A stretch of 64,000 bases of DNA from Chryseobacterium sp. Leaf405 (GCF_001425355.1 NZ_LMQN01000005.1:1-64000), one strand, 5' to 3'; numbered from the stretch's first letter, positions 26,040 to 34,692 are shown. Notes: a model not told the origin generated them from the sequence alone. Numbers and translations are program-made.

Positions 26040-26558
26040 ATGGCAGAAGTTATTACACAAGAGAAATCCGGAGGTAAACAAAAAAAGAAAAACATTAAAG
26101 TTGATATGACACCTATGGTCGATTTAAACTTTTTATTGCTCATGTTTTTCATGTTTACATCAAGCTTCTCAAAACCTAATGTGATGGATTTGGGATTGCC
26201 GGCGAAAGATCCAATTCATAAACATGATAAAATAATTGATGTAAAAAACCAGGTAACATTTATCCTGGGCAAAGACAATAGAATATTTTATCACCAGCAA
26301 GCCGCAGGCGATTTAAATAAAACCAACTTAAAAGAAACCAATTTCAGCGGAATCAATATAACTAAAGTTATTTCTGAAGCTTATAACAATGCTCCAATAA
26401 AAGAAAATTTCACGATTATCATTGAACCGACGGATGATGCCAACTACAAAAATTTCGTAGATGTGCTGGATAATATTGCAATTTCCAAACAAGAACGCTA
26501 CGGAGTAACCGACATTAAACCATGGGAAAAGAAAGTTTACGAAGAATTAACCAAATAA
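26040..26558 (+). CDS. orphan ExbD/TolR protein
   Basis: This 172-residue ExbD has the membrane signature VDMTPMVDLNFLLLMFFMFT and the periplasmic end VDVLDNIAISKQERYGVTDIKPWEK. It is closely similar to the ExbD at 8927-9496, including the SFSKPNVMDLGLP stretch, but has no exbB or tonB beside it. It may replace or mix with that subunit in the proton channel. It is monocistronic, with a long AT-rich leader and a terminator just after the stop. The family is certain; the partner is inferred. Confidence 0.9.
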   Translation: MAEVITQEKSGGKQKKKNIKVDMTPMVDLNFLLLMFFMFTSSFSKPNVMDLGLPAKDPIHKHDKIIDVKNQVTFILGKDNRIFYHQQAAGDLNKTNLKETNFSGINITKVISEAYNNAPIKENFTIIIEPTDDANYKNFVDVLDNIAISKQERYGVTDIKPWEKKVYEELTK

Positions 26559-26562
26559 CATC

Positions 26563-26591
26563 AAAGGGCATTTTCAAAATGCTCTTTTTTT
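26563..26591 (+). terminator. terminator of the orphan exbD
   Basis: AAAGGGCATTT-TCA-AAATGCTCTTT followed by a T run lies directly after the stop. Confidence 0.85.
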
Positions 26592-26618
26592 ATTTATTTT
26601 TGGGTATAATTTTATTAA

Positions 26619-27128
26619 ATGAAAAACTTTTTAGCCGCTATTGCAGTTTCCATTTTGATCGTTTCATGTTCCAAAAAAGAAACAACTTCTACTTTAAACA
26701 GGATTGACAGCACAAAAATTGTAGATTCCATTAATGCTGCAAGAACAGAAATTAATGACAGCATTAAATCTAAAAATCATTTCAAAGATTTTAGCGGAAA
26801 TCATAAATTCACTCATAATGGCATTGAAAGTACAGGAACGGTTGAATTTCAGAAAATCAACGGAGAAGGTGACCATTATAATGTTTCGGGAAATATTAAA
26901 TCCGGGAAAAATTCTGCTACAATAAAAGGTTTTATGGCCGTAGTTTCCGACAAACATATGAATTTCACAGGAGAGATCACCCAAAATATTTCTGCCAATA
27001 ATAACGGAAAACCTTATACCAGAAAAGGTACCAAAACATTCATGTCTAAAGACGGCGGAAAAACGTACCGACTTCAGGATATGGTAAACGGTTCGGGATT
27101 TGTTGATTATATTGATATTCATTTTTAA
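26619..27128 (+). CDS. uncharacterised lipoprotein
   Basis: This 169-residue protein has a lipoprotein signal (LIVSC, Cys17) and a Lys/Glu/Thr-rich linker, then an apparently beta-rich domain from about residue 55 (HKFTHNGIESTGTVEFQKI, YNVSGNIKSGKNSATIKGFMAV, KHMNFTGEITQ, RKGTKTFMSKDGGKTYRL). The repeated strand pattern suggests a small beta-barrel or sandwich. I cannot name a family. The next gene starts 10 bases after its stop, so it is probably co-transcribed with the hydrolase. Confidence 0.7.
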   Translation: MKNFLAAIAVSILIVSCSKKETTSTLNRIDSTKIVDSINAARTEINDSIKSKNHFKDFSGNHKFTHNGIESTGTVEFQKINGEGDHYNVSGNIKSGKNSATIKGFMAVVSDKHMNFTGEITQNISANNNGKPYTRKGTKTFMSKDGGKTYRLQDMVNGSGFVDYIDIHF

Positions 27129-27138
27129 TTTTATCATT

Positions 27139-27921
27139 ATGCTGAACTTTGAACGAAAAGGAAACGGAAAAGAAACTTTGGTTTTGCTTCATGGTTTCAT
27201 GGAAAACCTAACGATTTGGAATGATATGGAACCTTATCTTTCTGACAATTTCTCCTTATTAAAAATCGATCTTCCGGGTCACGGGCAATCTGAAATTTTA
27301 GCAGAAGTTCAGACGATGGAAATAATGGCTGAAGAAGTAAAAAAAGTCTTGGATAATCAGAATTTAACACAAGTTCATTTGCTCGGACACTCAATGGGAG
27401 GTTATGTTTCTTTAGGTTTTGCCGAAAAACATCCTGAATATCTGAAAAGTTTAACCTTATTTTTTTCTACCTTTTTTCCGGATGATGCTGAGAAAAAAGA
27501 ACAGCGTAAAAAAAGCTACAGAATTATCCAGGATGCCTTTGCTCATTATGTGAGAGCAGGAATTCCAAATTTATTCAACCCAAATGAAAGAGATATTCTC
27601 GAAGGAAAAATAGAAATCGCCTTGGAAATTGCTCTTTCTACCAACAATTTAGGAGCTTTGGCTTCGGTAAAAGGGATGGTAGACAGAACCGATAAAAAGC
27701 AGGTTTTGGAAAATTTGGATGCGAAAATTTTAGTCATTGCAGGAAAACATGATAATGCCGTGAAAACCGAAATGCTGATCGAAAATCTGCCTGACAAAAC
27801 TAATATAAAATCTTATGTTTTGGATTGCGGACACAACGGACACTGGGAAAAACCAGCCATTTGCGCAGCGATTATCAACACAGAACTCCTTCACAATTTA
27901 CCCAAACATTTAGTTTTTTAA
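27139..27921 (+). CDS. alpha/beta hydrolase
   Basis: This start gives 260 residues; the upstream Met at 27100 overlaps the lipoprotein and adds only hydrophobic residues. The fold markers are LVLLHGFMEN (oxyanion HG), the nucleophile elbow GHSMGG with Ser85, Asp205 (GKHDNAV) and His235 (NGHWEKP), a complete catalytic triad. Substrate choice cannot be told from the sequence; related proteins act on small esters. It lies between two lipoprotein genes, with 3 bases to the next one. Confidence 0.9.
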   Translation: MLNFERKGNGKETLVLLHGFMENLTIWNDMEPYLSDNFSLLKIDLPGHGQSEILAEVQTMEIMAEEVKKVLDNQNLTQVHLLGHSMGGYVSLGFAEKHPEYLKSLTLFFSTFFPDDAEKKEQRKKSYRIIQDAFAHYVRAGIPNLFNPNERDILEGKIEIALEIALSTNNLGALASVKGMVDRTDKKQVLENLDAKILVIAGKHDNAVKTEMLIENLPDKTNIKSYVLDCGHNGHWEKPAICAAIINTELLHNLPKHLVF

Positions 27922-27924
27922 TGC

Positions 27925-28749
27925 ATGAAGAATGTAATTTTCTCTATCCTGTTTCTTGCAATTTTCAGTTGTAAAAAAGAAAATACAGTTTTAGGTAATC
28001 CTCAGAATGATTCTATAAAAGTTGTTTCTGAAATTAACAAAAAAGATTCTACAGTTTTGCCACAAAATAAAGAGGAAATATTTAATTTTTCGACTGAGCT
28101 TTGTGACAATAAAGGATATTTTGATTCAAGCAAATATTCAAAAGTAGAACTTGAGGGCACTTACAAACTTTGGTTTCAGATGGGAGGCGTTTTATTAAGC
28201 ACACCTTCTGTTTTTAATTTGAAAGGTCTACAGAAAGTACGAGCAGAAAAAGATGAAATTTTAGCTCAACTTAATCGGGATTTTACCAATCAGAAAAAAG
28301 TATTGGAAAATATAAAAGTTGTTCAAGATCCTTATTGGGAAAATGTAAGAAAACAAAAATTACTAGAACTTGCCGATGAATATGAGTTCAGAAAAACTGA
28401 AATTATGGCTTTTTCCGACCCATCAATTCTGGTGAATCATAAACTTTCCAAAGGCTGTGAAAATTTTGCAAGAGCTCTGAATTCAGACGATGCTCAAATG
28501 ACGGAAGAATGGAGAAAACTCCGTGAAGTAATGAGTAAAAGAAACAGTGACCCACAAAGAATTATGAACGAATTTGAAGAACGTTTACATTCATCTGATA
28601 AAAAAGATTTTGCAACTATTGACTTAATTACTTTCGGATGGGGAAACTGTGCCAACGATCATATCAACAAAACGCTGCACGACGAAAAAATGACCGAAAA
28701 ATTCAATTCGCTTTTCATCAAAATAGATTCTGAATGCGACGAGCCTTAA
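27925..28749 (+). CDS. uncharacterised lipoprotein
   Basis: This 274-residue protein has a short lipoprotein signal (AIFSC, Cys16) and a Ser/Lys-rich tether, then a mainly helical, charged domain (ELEGTYKLWFQMGG, KVRAEKDEILAQLNRDF, EDEYEFRKTE-like stretches). A few cysteines near positions 56, 174, 251 and 271 could form disulfides. I do not recognise a family. Its start codon lies 3 bases after the hydrolase stop (another ATG overlaps that stop out of frame). Confidence 0.7.
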   Translation: MKNVIFSILFLAIFSCKKENTVLGNPQNDSIKVVSEINKKDSTVLPQNKEEIFNFSTELCDNKGYFDSSKYSKVELEGTYKLWFQMGGVLLSTPSVFNLKGLQKVRAEKDEILAQLNRDFTNQKKVLENIKVVQDPYWENVRKQKLLELADEYEFRKTEIMAFSDPSILVNHKLSKGCENFARALNSDDAQMTEEWRKLREVMSKRNSDPQRIMNEFEERLHSSDKKDFATIDLITFGWGNCANDHINKTLHDEKMTEKFNSLFIKIDSECDEP

Positions 28750-28795
28750 TTGCTTTATAAAAATTCTCGTATCTTAGTAATCATTAAAATTCTCA

Positions 28796-29590
28796 ATGGG
28801 TCTATTCTCTTTCAGTAAAAAGAAACCGATTATAGGTTTAACACTTTCGGGCGGTGGAATGCGCGGAATTGCCCATATTGCGGTATTAAAAGCATTGGAA
28901 GAATATAATCTAAAACCTGATATTATCTCAGGAACAAGCGCTGGATCTATTGTCGCCGCATTTTACTCTTTCGGGAAAACACCCGATGAAATGATGGAGA
29001 TTGTAAGAGAAACCACTTTTTTTTCCAGATCATATTTAAGACTTTCAAAAAACGGTATATTCAGTTCAAATTTTATCTTAAAACTTTTTAAAGATCATTT
29101 TCCTGAAGATAATTTTAATATTCTTAAAATCCCCGTCTTTGTAGCTGCTACAGAAATGACACATGGTATTGTTGATTTCTTTTCGGAAGGCGAACTTTTC
29201 ACACCTTTACTGGCTTCTTCAAGTGTTCCTTTTGTTCTTCCTCCTGTTAGAACCAGTGAAAAAATTTATGTAGACGGTGGCGTTTTAGATAATCTTCCCA
29301 TTGAACCTATTGTTGACAAATGTGATTTTTTAATTGCTTCACACGTTAATTCCATCAGTTACGACAGTCTTGAAAATATGAGCTTAATGAAGGAATTTGA
29401 CAGGATTTTACATCTTGCCATTGCAAAATCTGTTTATTCCAAAGCAAAATTCTGCGACATATTCTTAGATCCTCCAAAAATGACCAAATTCAGTTTATTC
29501 AACAAAAAATCGCTTGAGACGATGTTTCAGGAAGTATACGAATATACCTGTAAAGAATTGGAAAATAAAGGATATAAAAAATCTTTATAA
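28796..29590 (+). CDS. patatin-like phospholipase
   Basis: This 264-residue patatin-family acyl hydrolase has the oxyanion motif GGGMRG (19-24), the nucleophile GTSAGS with Ser48, and the dyad Asp160 in VDGGVLDNLP. The length and layout match the short bacterial RssA-like patatins. There is no signal peptide or C-terminal barrel, so it should be cytoplasmic or membrane-associated rather than an autotransported PlpD type. Its lipid substrate is unknown. It converges with the DHH gene, with only 4 bases between the stops. Confidence 0.92.
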   Translation: MGLFSFSKKKPIIGLTLSGGGMRGIAHIAVLKALEEYNLKPDIISGTSAGSIVAAFYSFGKTPDEMMEIVRETTFFSRSYLRLSKNGIFSSNFILKLFKDHFPEDNFNILKIPVFVAATEMTHGIVDFFSEGELFTPLLASSSVPFVLPPVRTSEKIYVDGGVLDNLPIEPIVDKCDFLIASHVNSISYDSLENMSLMKEFDRILHLAIAKSVYSKAKFCDIFLDPPKMTKFSLFNKKSLETMFQEVYEYTCKELENKGYKKSL

Positions 29591-29594
29591 TTTA

Positions 29595-30602
29595 TTACAG
29601 ATTATCCTCTTGTTCTACTTTAGCTTTAAAAATTTCTATCGTTGCCTGTAATGATTCATCCGATTTTCCACCTGCTGCATTGATGTGCCCCCCTCCACTG
29701 AAATATTTTCTCGAGAATTGATTTACATCCATATCATCTTTACTTCTGAAAGAAATTTTGATAAAATCTTCATATAAATCTTCCATAAAGAAAGCAGCCA
29801 TTTTTACGCCAAGAATACTTAATCCGTAATTTACAAAACCTTCGGTATCGCCTTTCTGGAAACCATATTCTTTCAGTTCTTTTCTCGTAAGATATAAAAC
29901 TGCTACTTTACCGTCTTTTACCACTTCAATTCTCCCTAAAATTAAAGCTAATAAATGAAGACGAGAAACTGTATTTGTATCCCAGGTACTAGAAGTAATC
30001 ATTGCAGGATCTGCTCCTTTTTCTATAAGATTGGCAACAATTCTATGTGTCGTTGCGCTGGTAGAACGGAAACGGAAACCGCCTGTATCTGTCATAATCC
30101 CGGTGTAAAGACATTCCGCAATATCTTGATTTACCAAATCTTCATCACCCATCGCTTCAATGAAATGATAAACCATTTGGCAGGTTGCCGGAATTACCGT
30201 ATCAGAATATACGTAATCAAACTTTTCCGGCTGCTGATGATGATCGATAAGAATTTTCTTCGCTTTTGCTTTCGTCAGCCAGTCACCCAACAGACCGATT
30301 CTTGACGGAGAATTAAAATCAAGACAAAAGATTACATCTGCTTCATGTATTAAATCGGAAGCAACTTTTCTTTTGTACTCGGCGATCAAAGCTTTTTTCG
30401 CTTCAGGCATCCACTTCAGAAATTTCGGAAAATCGTTTGGAACGATCAACTCTGCATAAATTCCTTTTGCTTTAAGATAATGTTTCAACCCAAGACCAGA
30501 ACCTATAGCATCACCATCCGGATTGTAATGGGTAAGGATTACTATTTTATTTTCAGGTGTCAGTAAGGTATTGATTTCTAAAAGTTCTGCCGGTGTAAAC
30601 AT
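29595..30602 (-). CDS. nrnA: DHH phosphoesterase, NrnA-like oligoribonuclease / pAp phosphatase
   Basis: This 335-residue protein shows the DHH family order: THYNPDGDAIGSGLG (Asp29, Asp31), DVIFCLDFNSPSRIG, the signature LIDHHQQP, TGIMTDTGGFRF and the C-terminal DHHA1 motif GGGHINAAGG. These enzymes cleave short RNA oligomers and 3'-phosphoadenosine 5'-phosphate using manganese. The assignment to NrnA rather than another DHH subgroup rests on overall size and motif spacing. It has its own TATCTTTG promoter. Confidence 0.9.
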   Translation of the reverse strand: MFTPAELLEINTLLTPENKIVILTHYNPDGDAIGSGLGLKHYLKAKGIYAELIVPNDFPKFLKWMPEAKKALIAEYKRKVASDLIHEADVIFCLDFNSPSRIGLLGDWLTKAKAKKILIDHHQQPEKFDYVYSDTVIPATCQMVYHFIEAMGDEDLVNQDIAECLYTGIMTDTGGFRFRSTSATTHRIVANLIEKGADPAMITSSTWDTNTVSRLHLLALILGRIEVVKDGKVAVLYLTRKELKEYGFQKGDTEGFVNYGLSILGVKMAAFFMEDLYEDFIKISFRSKDDMDVNQFSRKYFSGGGHINAAGGKSDESLQATIEIFKAKVEQEDNL

Positions 30603-30632
30603 TATCGTTTATTTTCTTTAAATTTGGGTTTC

Positions 30633-30640
30633 CAAAGATA
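30633..30640 (-). promoter_or_regulatory. -7 promoter element for nrnA
   Basis: TATCTTTG on the minus strand matches TAnnTTTG, 30 bases upstream of the ATG. Confidence 0.55.
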
Positions 30641-30759
30641 GAGCTTTTAAATAAACCAATCCTATTATTTTTGAAGACAGAAAAATTCTGTCTGGTAATC
30701 GGCTTTTATAAATAGTTGATTATAAATCTGAATTAAATTCAAAAAAAAGATAGCTAATA

Positions 30760-30790
30760 TTTGTATCTTATAAAAAAATCTATATCTTTG
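30760..30790 (+). promoter_or_regulatory. promoter of rpmH
   Basis: TTTG (30760-30763), a 19-base spacer and TATCTTTG (30783-30790) match the Bacteroidota promoter consensus fully. The ATG follows 45 bases later. Confidence 0.85.
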
Positions 30791-30835
30791 CAACCTGAAA
30801 AATTAATAGATTAATTACGATTTAAACATATAGTA

Positions 30836-30994
30836 ATGAGTAAAAGAACATTCCAGCCATCAGAAAGAAAGAGAAGAAACAAACACGGTTTCAGAGAAAG
30901 AATGTCTACGCCAAATGGAAGAAGAGTTTTGGCTGCGAGAAGAGCTAAAGGCAGAAAGAGTTTAACTGTAAGTGCTGCGCGCGCTAAGAGATAA
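30836..30994 (+). CDS. rpmH: 50S ribosomal protein L34
   Basis: This 52-residue protein, extremely rich in Arg and Lys, has the standard L34 sequence pattern: [20 protein letters not shown], then [19 protein letters not shown] and a short tail ([11 protein letters not shown]). L34 is a small component of the large ribosomal subunit. The gene is single here: rnpA and dnaA, its usual neighbours in many bacteria, are absent. It has a strong promoter and its own terminator. Confidence 0.98.
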   Translation: MSKRTFQPSERKRRNKHGFRERMSTPNGRRVLAARRAKGRKSLTVSAARAKR

Positions 30995-31018
30995 TCTTTT
31001 TATTATCATATACAAATC

Positions 31019-31051
31019 ATGCTTGAAAAGAAGTTTTTCAGGCATTTTTTG
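31019..31051 (+). terminator. terminator of rpmH
   Basis: TGCTTGAAAA-GAAGT-TTTTCAGGCA (one G-T pair) is followed by TTTTTT. It lies 24 bases past the stop. Confidence 0.8.
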
Positions 31052-31148
31052 TTGTTAAAATTTCCTAAAAATTACTTTCTTTAAAGTTCTTTTTACTATT
31101 TTTAAAAGCTGAAAATATTTTTTAGAAACAGCACTTTAAAATTGAAAT

Positions 31149-31859
31149 ATGCCACATACAAATATCTCCGGAGATAACATCATAAGTTTGCAGCACGCAA
31201 AGATTGCGCAAAAAAACTTCACGGTTCTTTCTGATGTTAATTTGAACATCAAAAAAGGCAGATTCTGCTATCTTATCGGAAAAACAGGTTCCGGAAAAAG
31301 TTCACTTTTAAAGACACTGTACGGACATATTCCTTTGGCTTCTGGGCATGGATCTGTTGTTGGTTTTGATTTAGAAAAAATGAGAGCTTCAGACGTTCCC
31401 AACCTGAGAAGAAAGTTAGGAATTGTTTTCCAGGATTTCCAGTTACTTTCAGACAGAACGGTTGAAAAAAACCTGATATTCGTTCTTCAGGCAACAGGAT
31501 GGAATGATAAAACAAAAATGGAAGACCGCATCAATGAAGTGTTAAGCAGCGTGAATATGAAGAGTAAAAAACACAAAATGCCTCATGAACTTTCAGGTGG
31601 TGAACAGCAGCGTATTGCGATTGCAAGAGCTCTTTTAAATCATCCTGATCTGATTTTGGCGGATGAGCCTACCGGAAACCTTGACCCGGAAACTTCTAAT
31701 GAAATTATGACCTTATTAAAGCAAGTTGCATTGGAAAATGGAGCTGCGGTGGTAATGGCAACACACGATTATCACATGATTCAGAATTTCCCTGGAGAAG
31801 CGATCCGATGCGAAGATGGAAAAGTTTCTGTGCTTGATACAGCGGAATTATTTGAATAA
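31149..31859 (+). CDS. ftsE: FtsE-like ABC ATPase
   Basis: This 236-residue ABC ATPase has Walker A GKTGSGKS (44-51), Q-loop VFQDFQLLSD, signature LSGGEQQR, Walker B LILADEPTGNLD and the H-loop ATHDYHM. The pattern DEPTGNLDPETS and the NLRRKLGIVFQDFQLL stretch match FtsE, which pairs with FtsX to control peptidoglycan hydrolases at division. No ftsX-like permease is adjacent. A LolD/MacB-type role is an alternative, but the FtsE motif details fit better. Confidence 0.8.
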   Translation: MPHTNISGDNIISLQHAKIAQKNFTVLSDVNLNIKKGRFCYLIGKTGSGKSSLLKTLYGHIPLASGHGSVVGFDLEKMRASDVPNLRRKLGIVFQDFQLLSDRTVEKNLIFVLQATGWNDKTKMEDRINEVLSSVNMKSKKHKMPHELSGGEQQRIAIARALLNHPDLILADEPTGNLDPETSNEIMTLLKQVALENGAAVVMATHDYHMIQNFPGEAIRCEDGKVSVLDTAELFE

Positions 31860-31870
31860 TAATTAAAAGA

Positions 31871-31886
31871 TTTAGAGATTAAGAAA
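31871..31886. repeat. second copy of the TTTAGAGATTAAGAAA microrepeat
   Basis: The 16-mer is identical to 20320-20335. It lies in the convergent spacer between ftsE and trmN6. It fits an AT-rich intergenic microrepeat family. Confidence 0.4.
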
Positions 31887-31904
31887 TTAGTAAACTTCTA
31901 AAGT

Positions 31905-32603
31905 CTAACTTCTTTTGAAAACATGAAACTCTTTGGTGAGTTCAATATATTGGTCCGAGTATTGTCTCGGACTTTTTTCTATAATAAATCCCTGTTCTTC
32001 TAATGATTTTTCAGTTAAAGAAAATTCTAAAACTAATCTTTTCGTTTTTGAGTTTTCAATTCCTTTGATATTGATTCTTTTAATTAAAAACAGTTGATTT
32101 TCTTTAGCAATTTCAATAAAATCATTACCGACTTCAACAGGAATTATGACTGAAAAAATTCCGTTTTCAGAAAGTAAAGTTGATGATTTTGAAATTAATT
32201 GTTTGAAATTCAATTCAACAGTTTGTCTGGCAATTTTATCTTTTTTGGAATCAGAAGCTTCAAAATATGGCGGATTGGAAACAATCAAATCAAATTTATC
32301 TTCCGTTTTGAATTCTTTAAAATCCTGATAAATATTGTGTAATCTTGTACTAAATGGAGAATTCTGAAAGTTTAATTGAGTAAAATTTACTGCTTCTTCA
32401 TTAATATCAATACCTAAAAATGCTGCGTCTGAATTTCGTTGAGCTAACATTAATGAAATTAATCCAGTACCAGTTCCCACTTCTAAAACTTTCGAAAAGC
32501 CATTAACGGTAGCCAAAGCGCCCAACAGAACACCGTCTGTTCCGACACGGAAGACATCTTTTGATTGTTGAATTTCAAACTGTTTAAATGTAAAAGGTTT
32601 CAC
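31905..32603 (-). CDS. trmN6: tRNA1(Val) (adenine(37)-N6)-methyltransferase
   Basis: This 232-residue Rossmann methyltransferase has the SAM motif LEVGTGTGLISLMLAQ and the N6-adenine catalytic motif NPPY (residues 110-113), with FRVGTDGVLLGAL at the start. These fit the YfiC/TrmN6 family, which modifies A37 of tRNA-Val. The start codon is GTG, and it overlaps the kinase stop (TAGTG), which supports translational coupling. The family is secure; the exact tRNA target is by homology. Confidence 0.9.
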   Translation of the reverse strand: MKPFTFKQFEIQQSKDVFRVGTDGVLLGALATVNGFSKVLEVGTGTGLISLMLAQRNSDAAFLGIDINEEAVNFTQLNFQNSPFSTRLHNIYQDFKEFKTEDKFDLIVSNPPYFEASDSKKDKIARQTVELNFKQLISKSSTLLSENGIFSVIIPVEVGNDFIEIAKENQLFLIKRINIKGIENSKTKRLVLEFSLTEKSLEEQGFIIEKSPRQYSDQYIELTKEFHVFKRS

Positions 32604-34057
32604 TATAAATTAGTAGGTAATGTAATGGTAAATGTTGAGCCTTTTCCGACCTCAGATTTTACAATAATTTCACCTTTATAATCTTCTACCATTTTCCTTA
32701 CCATTGACAAGCCAAGTCCCATTCCGCTGTTTTTGGAAGTAAAATTAGGTTCAAAAATTCTTTCGTACATACTTTCATCAATTCCAACTCCATTGTCTTG
32801 AATAGAAATCATCACTCTTCTCTGATGCTGCTCGACATCAACATTAATAATTAATTTTCTCTCATCACTTTCCGCTTGTTTTGCGTTGGTAACAAGATTG
32901 GTAATAATTCTTGACAGATAAATCCTATCCATCGTAATCATGATATTACTCTTGTTGGAATGCATGAAAATACTATCATCATTGAAAACCCGAAGAATAT
33001 CATCAAATTCAGTATTCAGATTGATTATTTCATTATTTTTTTCGGGCAATTTTGCAAATTCTGAAAAAGCTGAGGCAACGGTTGCGATCAAATCAATCTG
33101 ATCTACCATTGTTTTACTCATTTGCTTTACTCTTTCTCTGATATTCGGATCTTCGGGATCAAATTTTCTTTCAAAATTCTGAATCGTCAATTTCATTGGA
33201 GTTAGAGGATTTTTAACTTCATGTGCCACTTGTTTTGCCATTTCCCTCCATGCTTCTTCAGAAGCTTTGAAACGGAGCCTTTCTTTCTGATCCTGAATCT
33301 GAAGAATCATTCTGTTATAAGCTCTTGCCAAAGCATTTAACTCATCATTTTTATAATATCTGATGGGTCTCATTTCATTTTCAAACAATGTGATTCTTGT
33401 AATCATATCTGAAAATTTAGTGATATTTTTTGCCAGACTGTTAGACATCACCCAACTGATCCAGACACTGAACAAGATTAAAAAAACATCAACTAAAACA
33501 ATGTATTTTACATAAACATTAAGAACTCCAAAATAAGCAGACTCGTCGTGATACAAAGGAATATAGACAATTGCAATCGGCTCAAGATCATTATTTTTCA
33601 ATAATAAATAAGAAGAAGTAAGAACTGCATCTTTAGAAGCATCATATCCTTTAATATCGTACCTCGCTTTGGAAGAAAGAACTTTATTCACTATACTAAT
33701 CGGAATACTTTTCTGTTCTGCTAGATTTTCTTCATTATTAGAAAGAAGGTAATTTCCTTTAAGATCATATAAAACAATATCGTGTTTATTGATGTCGGCA
33801 ATTTCGAAAATTTTATTATCTAAAAGTTCCGGAAGATCTTTAGTTTGCGAGCGCTTCATGCTTACTGCATAATCCAGATACCGCATGACAGCACCTGTTT
33901 TATTCTGCATATCAATCTCACTTTGCCTGGTAGAATTTTCCCTCAGTACAAAATAAGGAACCAGAGAAGAAGCAACTACACTTAAAAGACATACCAGCAA
34001 GAAACCGAAAAATACACGGTTTCTCAAGCTATATCCTTTGTACATACTAATTGCCAT
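32603..34057 (-). CDS. NtrY-like sensor histidine kinase
   Basis: This 484-residue kinase has two membrane helices (about 12-33 and 183-205) enclosing a sensor domain of about 150 residues. A HAMP linker follows, then HisKA with the phosphoacceptor His279 (VAHEVKNPLTPMK), then HATPase with N box NLVTNAKQA, G1 DNGVGID and G2 NSGMGLGLS. This order resembles NtrY-type kinases. No response regulator is adjacent, so its partner is elsewhere. Its start overlaps the ribE stop by 11 bases, and its stop overlaps the trmN6 start. Confidence 0.9.
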   Translation of the reverse strand: MAISMYKGYSLRNRVFFGFLLVCLLSVVASSLVPYFVLRENSTRQSEIDMQNKTGAVMRYLDYAVSMKRSQTKDLPELLDNKIFEIADINKHDIVLYDLKGNYLLSNNEENLAEQKSIPISIVNKVLSSKARYDIKGYDASKDAVLTSSYLLLKNNDLEPIAIVYIPLYHDESAYFGVLNVYVKYIVLVDVFLILFSVWISWVMSNSLAKNITKFSDMITRITLFENEMRPIRYYKNDELNALARAYNRMILQIQDQKERLRFKASEEAWREMAKQVAHEVKNPLTPMKLTIQNFERKFDPEDPNIRERVKQMSKTMVDQIDLIATVASAFSEFAKLPEKNNEIINLNTEFDDILRVFNDDSIFMHSNKSNIMITMDRIYLSRIITNLVTNAKQAESDERKLIINVDVEQHQRRVMISIQDNGVGIDESMYERIFEPNFTSKNSGMGLGLSMVRKMVEDYKGEIIVKSEVGKGSTFTITLPTNL

Positions 34058-34643
34058 TCTGTTTATTAATTAACCTAGCAATATACTTACCAATTATATC
34101 AAATTCCAGATTAACTTTATCTCCTATTTTTAAATTTTTCATATTGGTAAATTCCCAAGTGTAGGGAATGATCGCCACAGAAAATTGTTTGTCTTCGCTT
34201 TTTGCAACCGTTAAACTAATCCCGTTTACTGTAATTGAACCTTGAGGAACTGTAACAAAACTTCCGTTATCTTCATATTTCATGGTAATAAAATAACTTC
34301 CGTCTTTATTTTCAATACTTACTACTTCACCCGTCTTATCTACATGACCTTGTACGATGTGCCCGTCTAATCTTCCGTCCATTTTCATGCAACGTTCCAG
34401 ATTTACAACAGAGCCCACTTCCCACTTTCCAAGATTTGTTTTTTCTAAGGTTTCATTAATGGCAGTTACAACGTATTTGTCACCTTCAATTTTCACAACC
34501 GTTAAACAACAGCCGTTATGTGCTAAACTTTGATCTATTTTTAATTCATTAGTGAACGGGCAGGTTAAAGTAAAATCAATATTACTTCCATTTTCTTCAA
34601 TCTTCTCAATAACTCCTACTGCTTCAATAATTCCTGTGAACAT
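34047..34643 (-). CDS. ribE: riboflavin synthase (alpha subunit)
   Basis: The MFTGIIEAVG start at 34643 gives 198 residues; a longer in-frame reading from 34793 runs antisense through pdxA and is not credible. Two lumazine-binding repeats are visible: the first with HNGCCLTVV and NETLEKTNLG, the second with DGHIVQGHVDKTG, NGISLTV and PYTWEFTNM. The enzyme joins two 6,7-dimethyl-8-ribityllumazine molecules to make riboflavin. No FMN riboswitch is seen upstream. It is divergent from pdxA in a 49-base gap and leads a run with the kinase and trmN6. Confidence 0.95.
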   Translation of the reverse strand: MFTGIIEAVGVIEKIEENGSNIDFTLTCPFTNELKIDQSLAHNGCCLTVVKIEGDKYVVTAINETLEKTNLGKWEVGSVVNLERCMKMDGRLDGHIVQGHVDKTGEVVSIENKDGSYFITMKYEDNGSFVTVPQGSITVNGISLTVAKSEDKQFSVAIIPYTWEFTNMKNLKIGDKVNLEFDIIGKYIARLINKQNGN

Positions 34644-34655
34644 ATTTATTTTTGC

Positions 34656-34663
34656 TAAATTTG
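34656..34663 (+). promoter_or_regulatory. -7 promoter element for pdxA
   Basis: TAAATTTG matches TAnnTTTG, 29 bases upstream of the pdxA ATG. It lies inside the 49-base ribE-pdxA spacer and overlaps the region transcribed from the ribE promoter. Confidence 0.55.
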
Positions 34664-34678
34664 TAAAATTATAATCTT

Positions 34679-34686
34679 CAAAGATA
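34679..34686 (-). promoter_or_regulatory. -7 promoter element for ribE
   Basis: TATCTTTG on the minus strand matches TAnnTTTG, 35 bases upstream of the ribE ATG. Its -33 region would lie inside pdxA. Confidence 0.6.
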
Positions 34687-34692
34687 ATCAAA

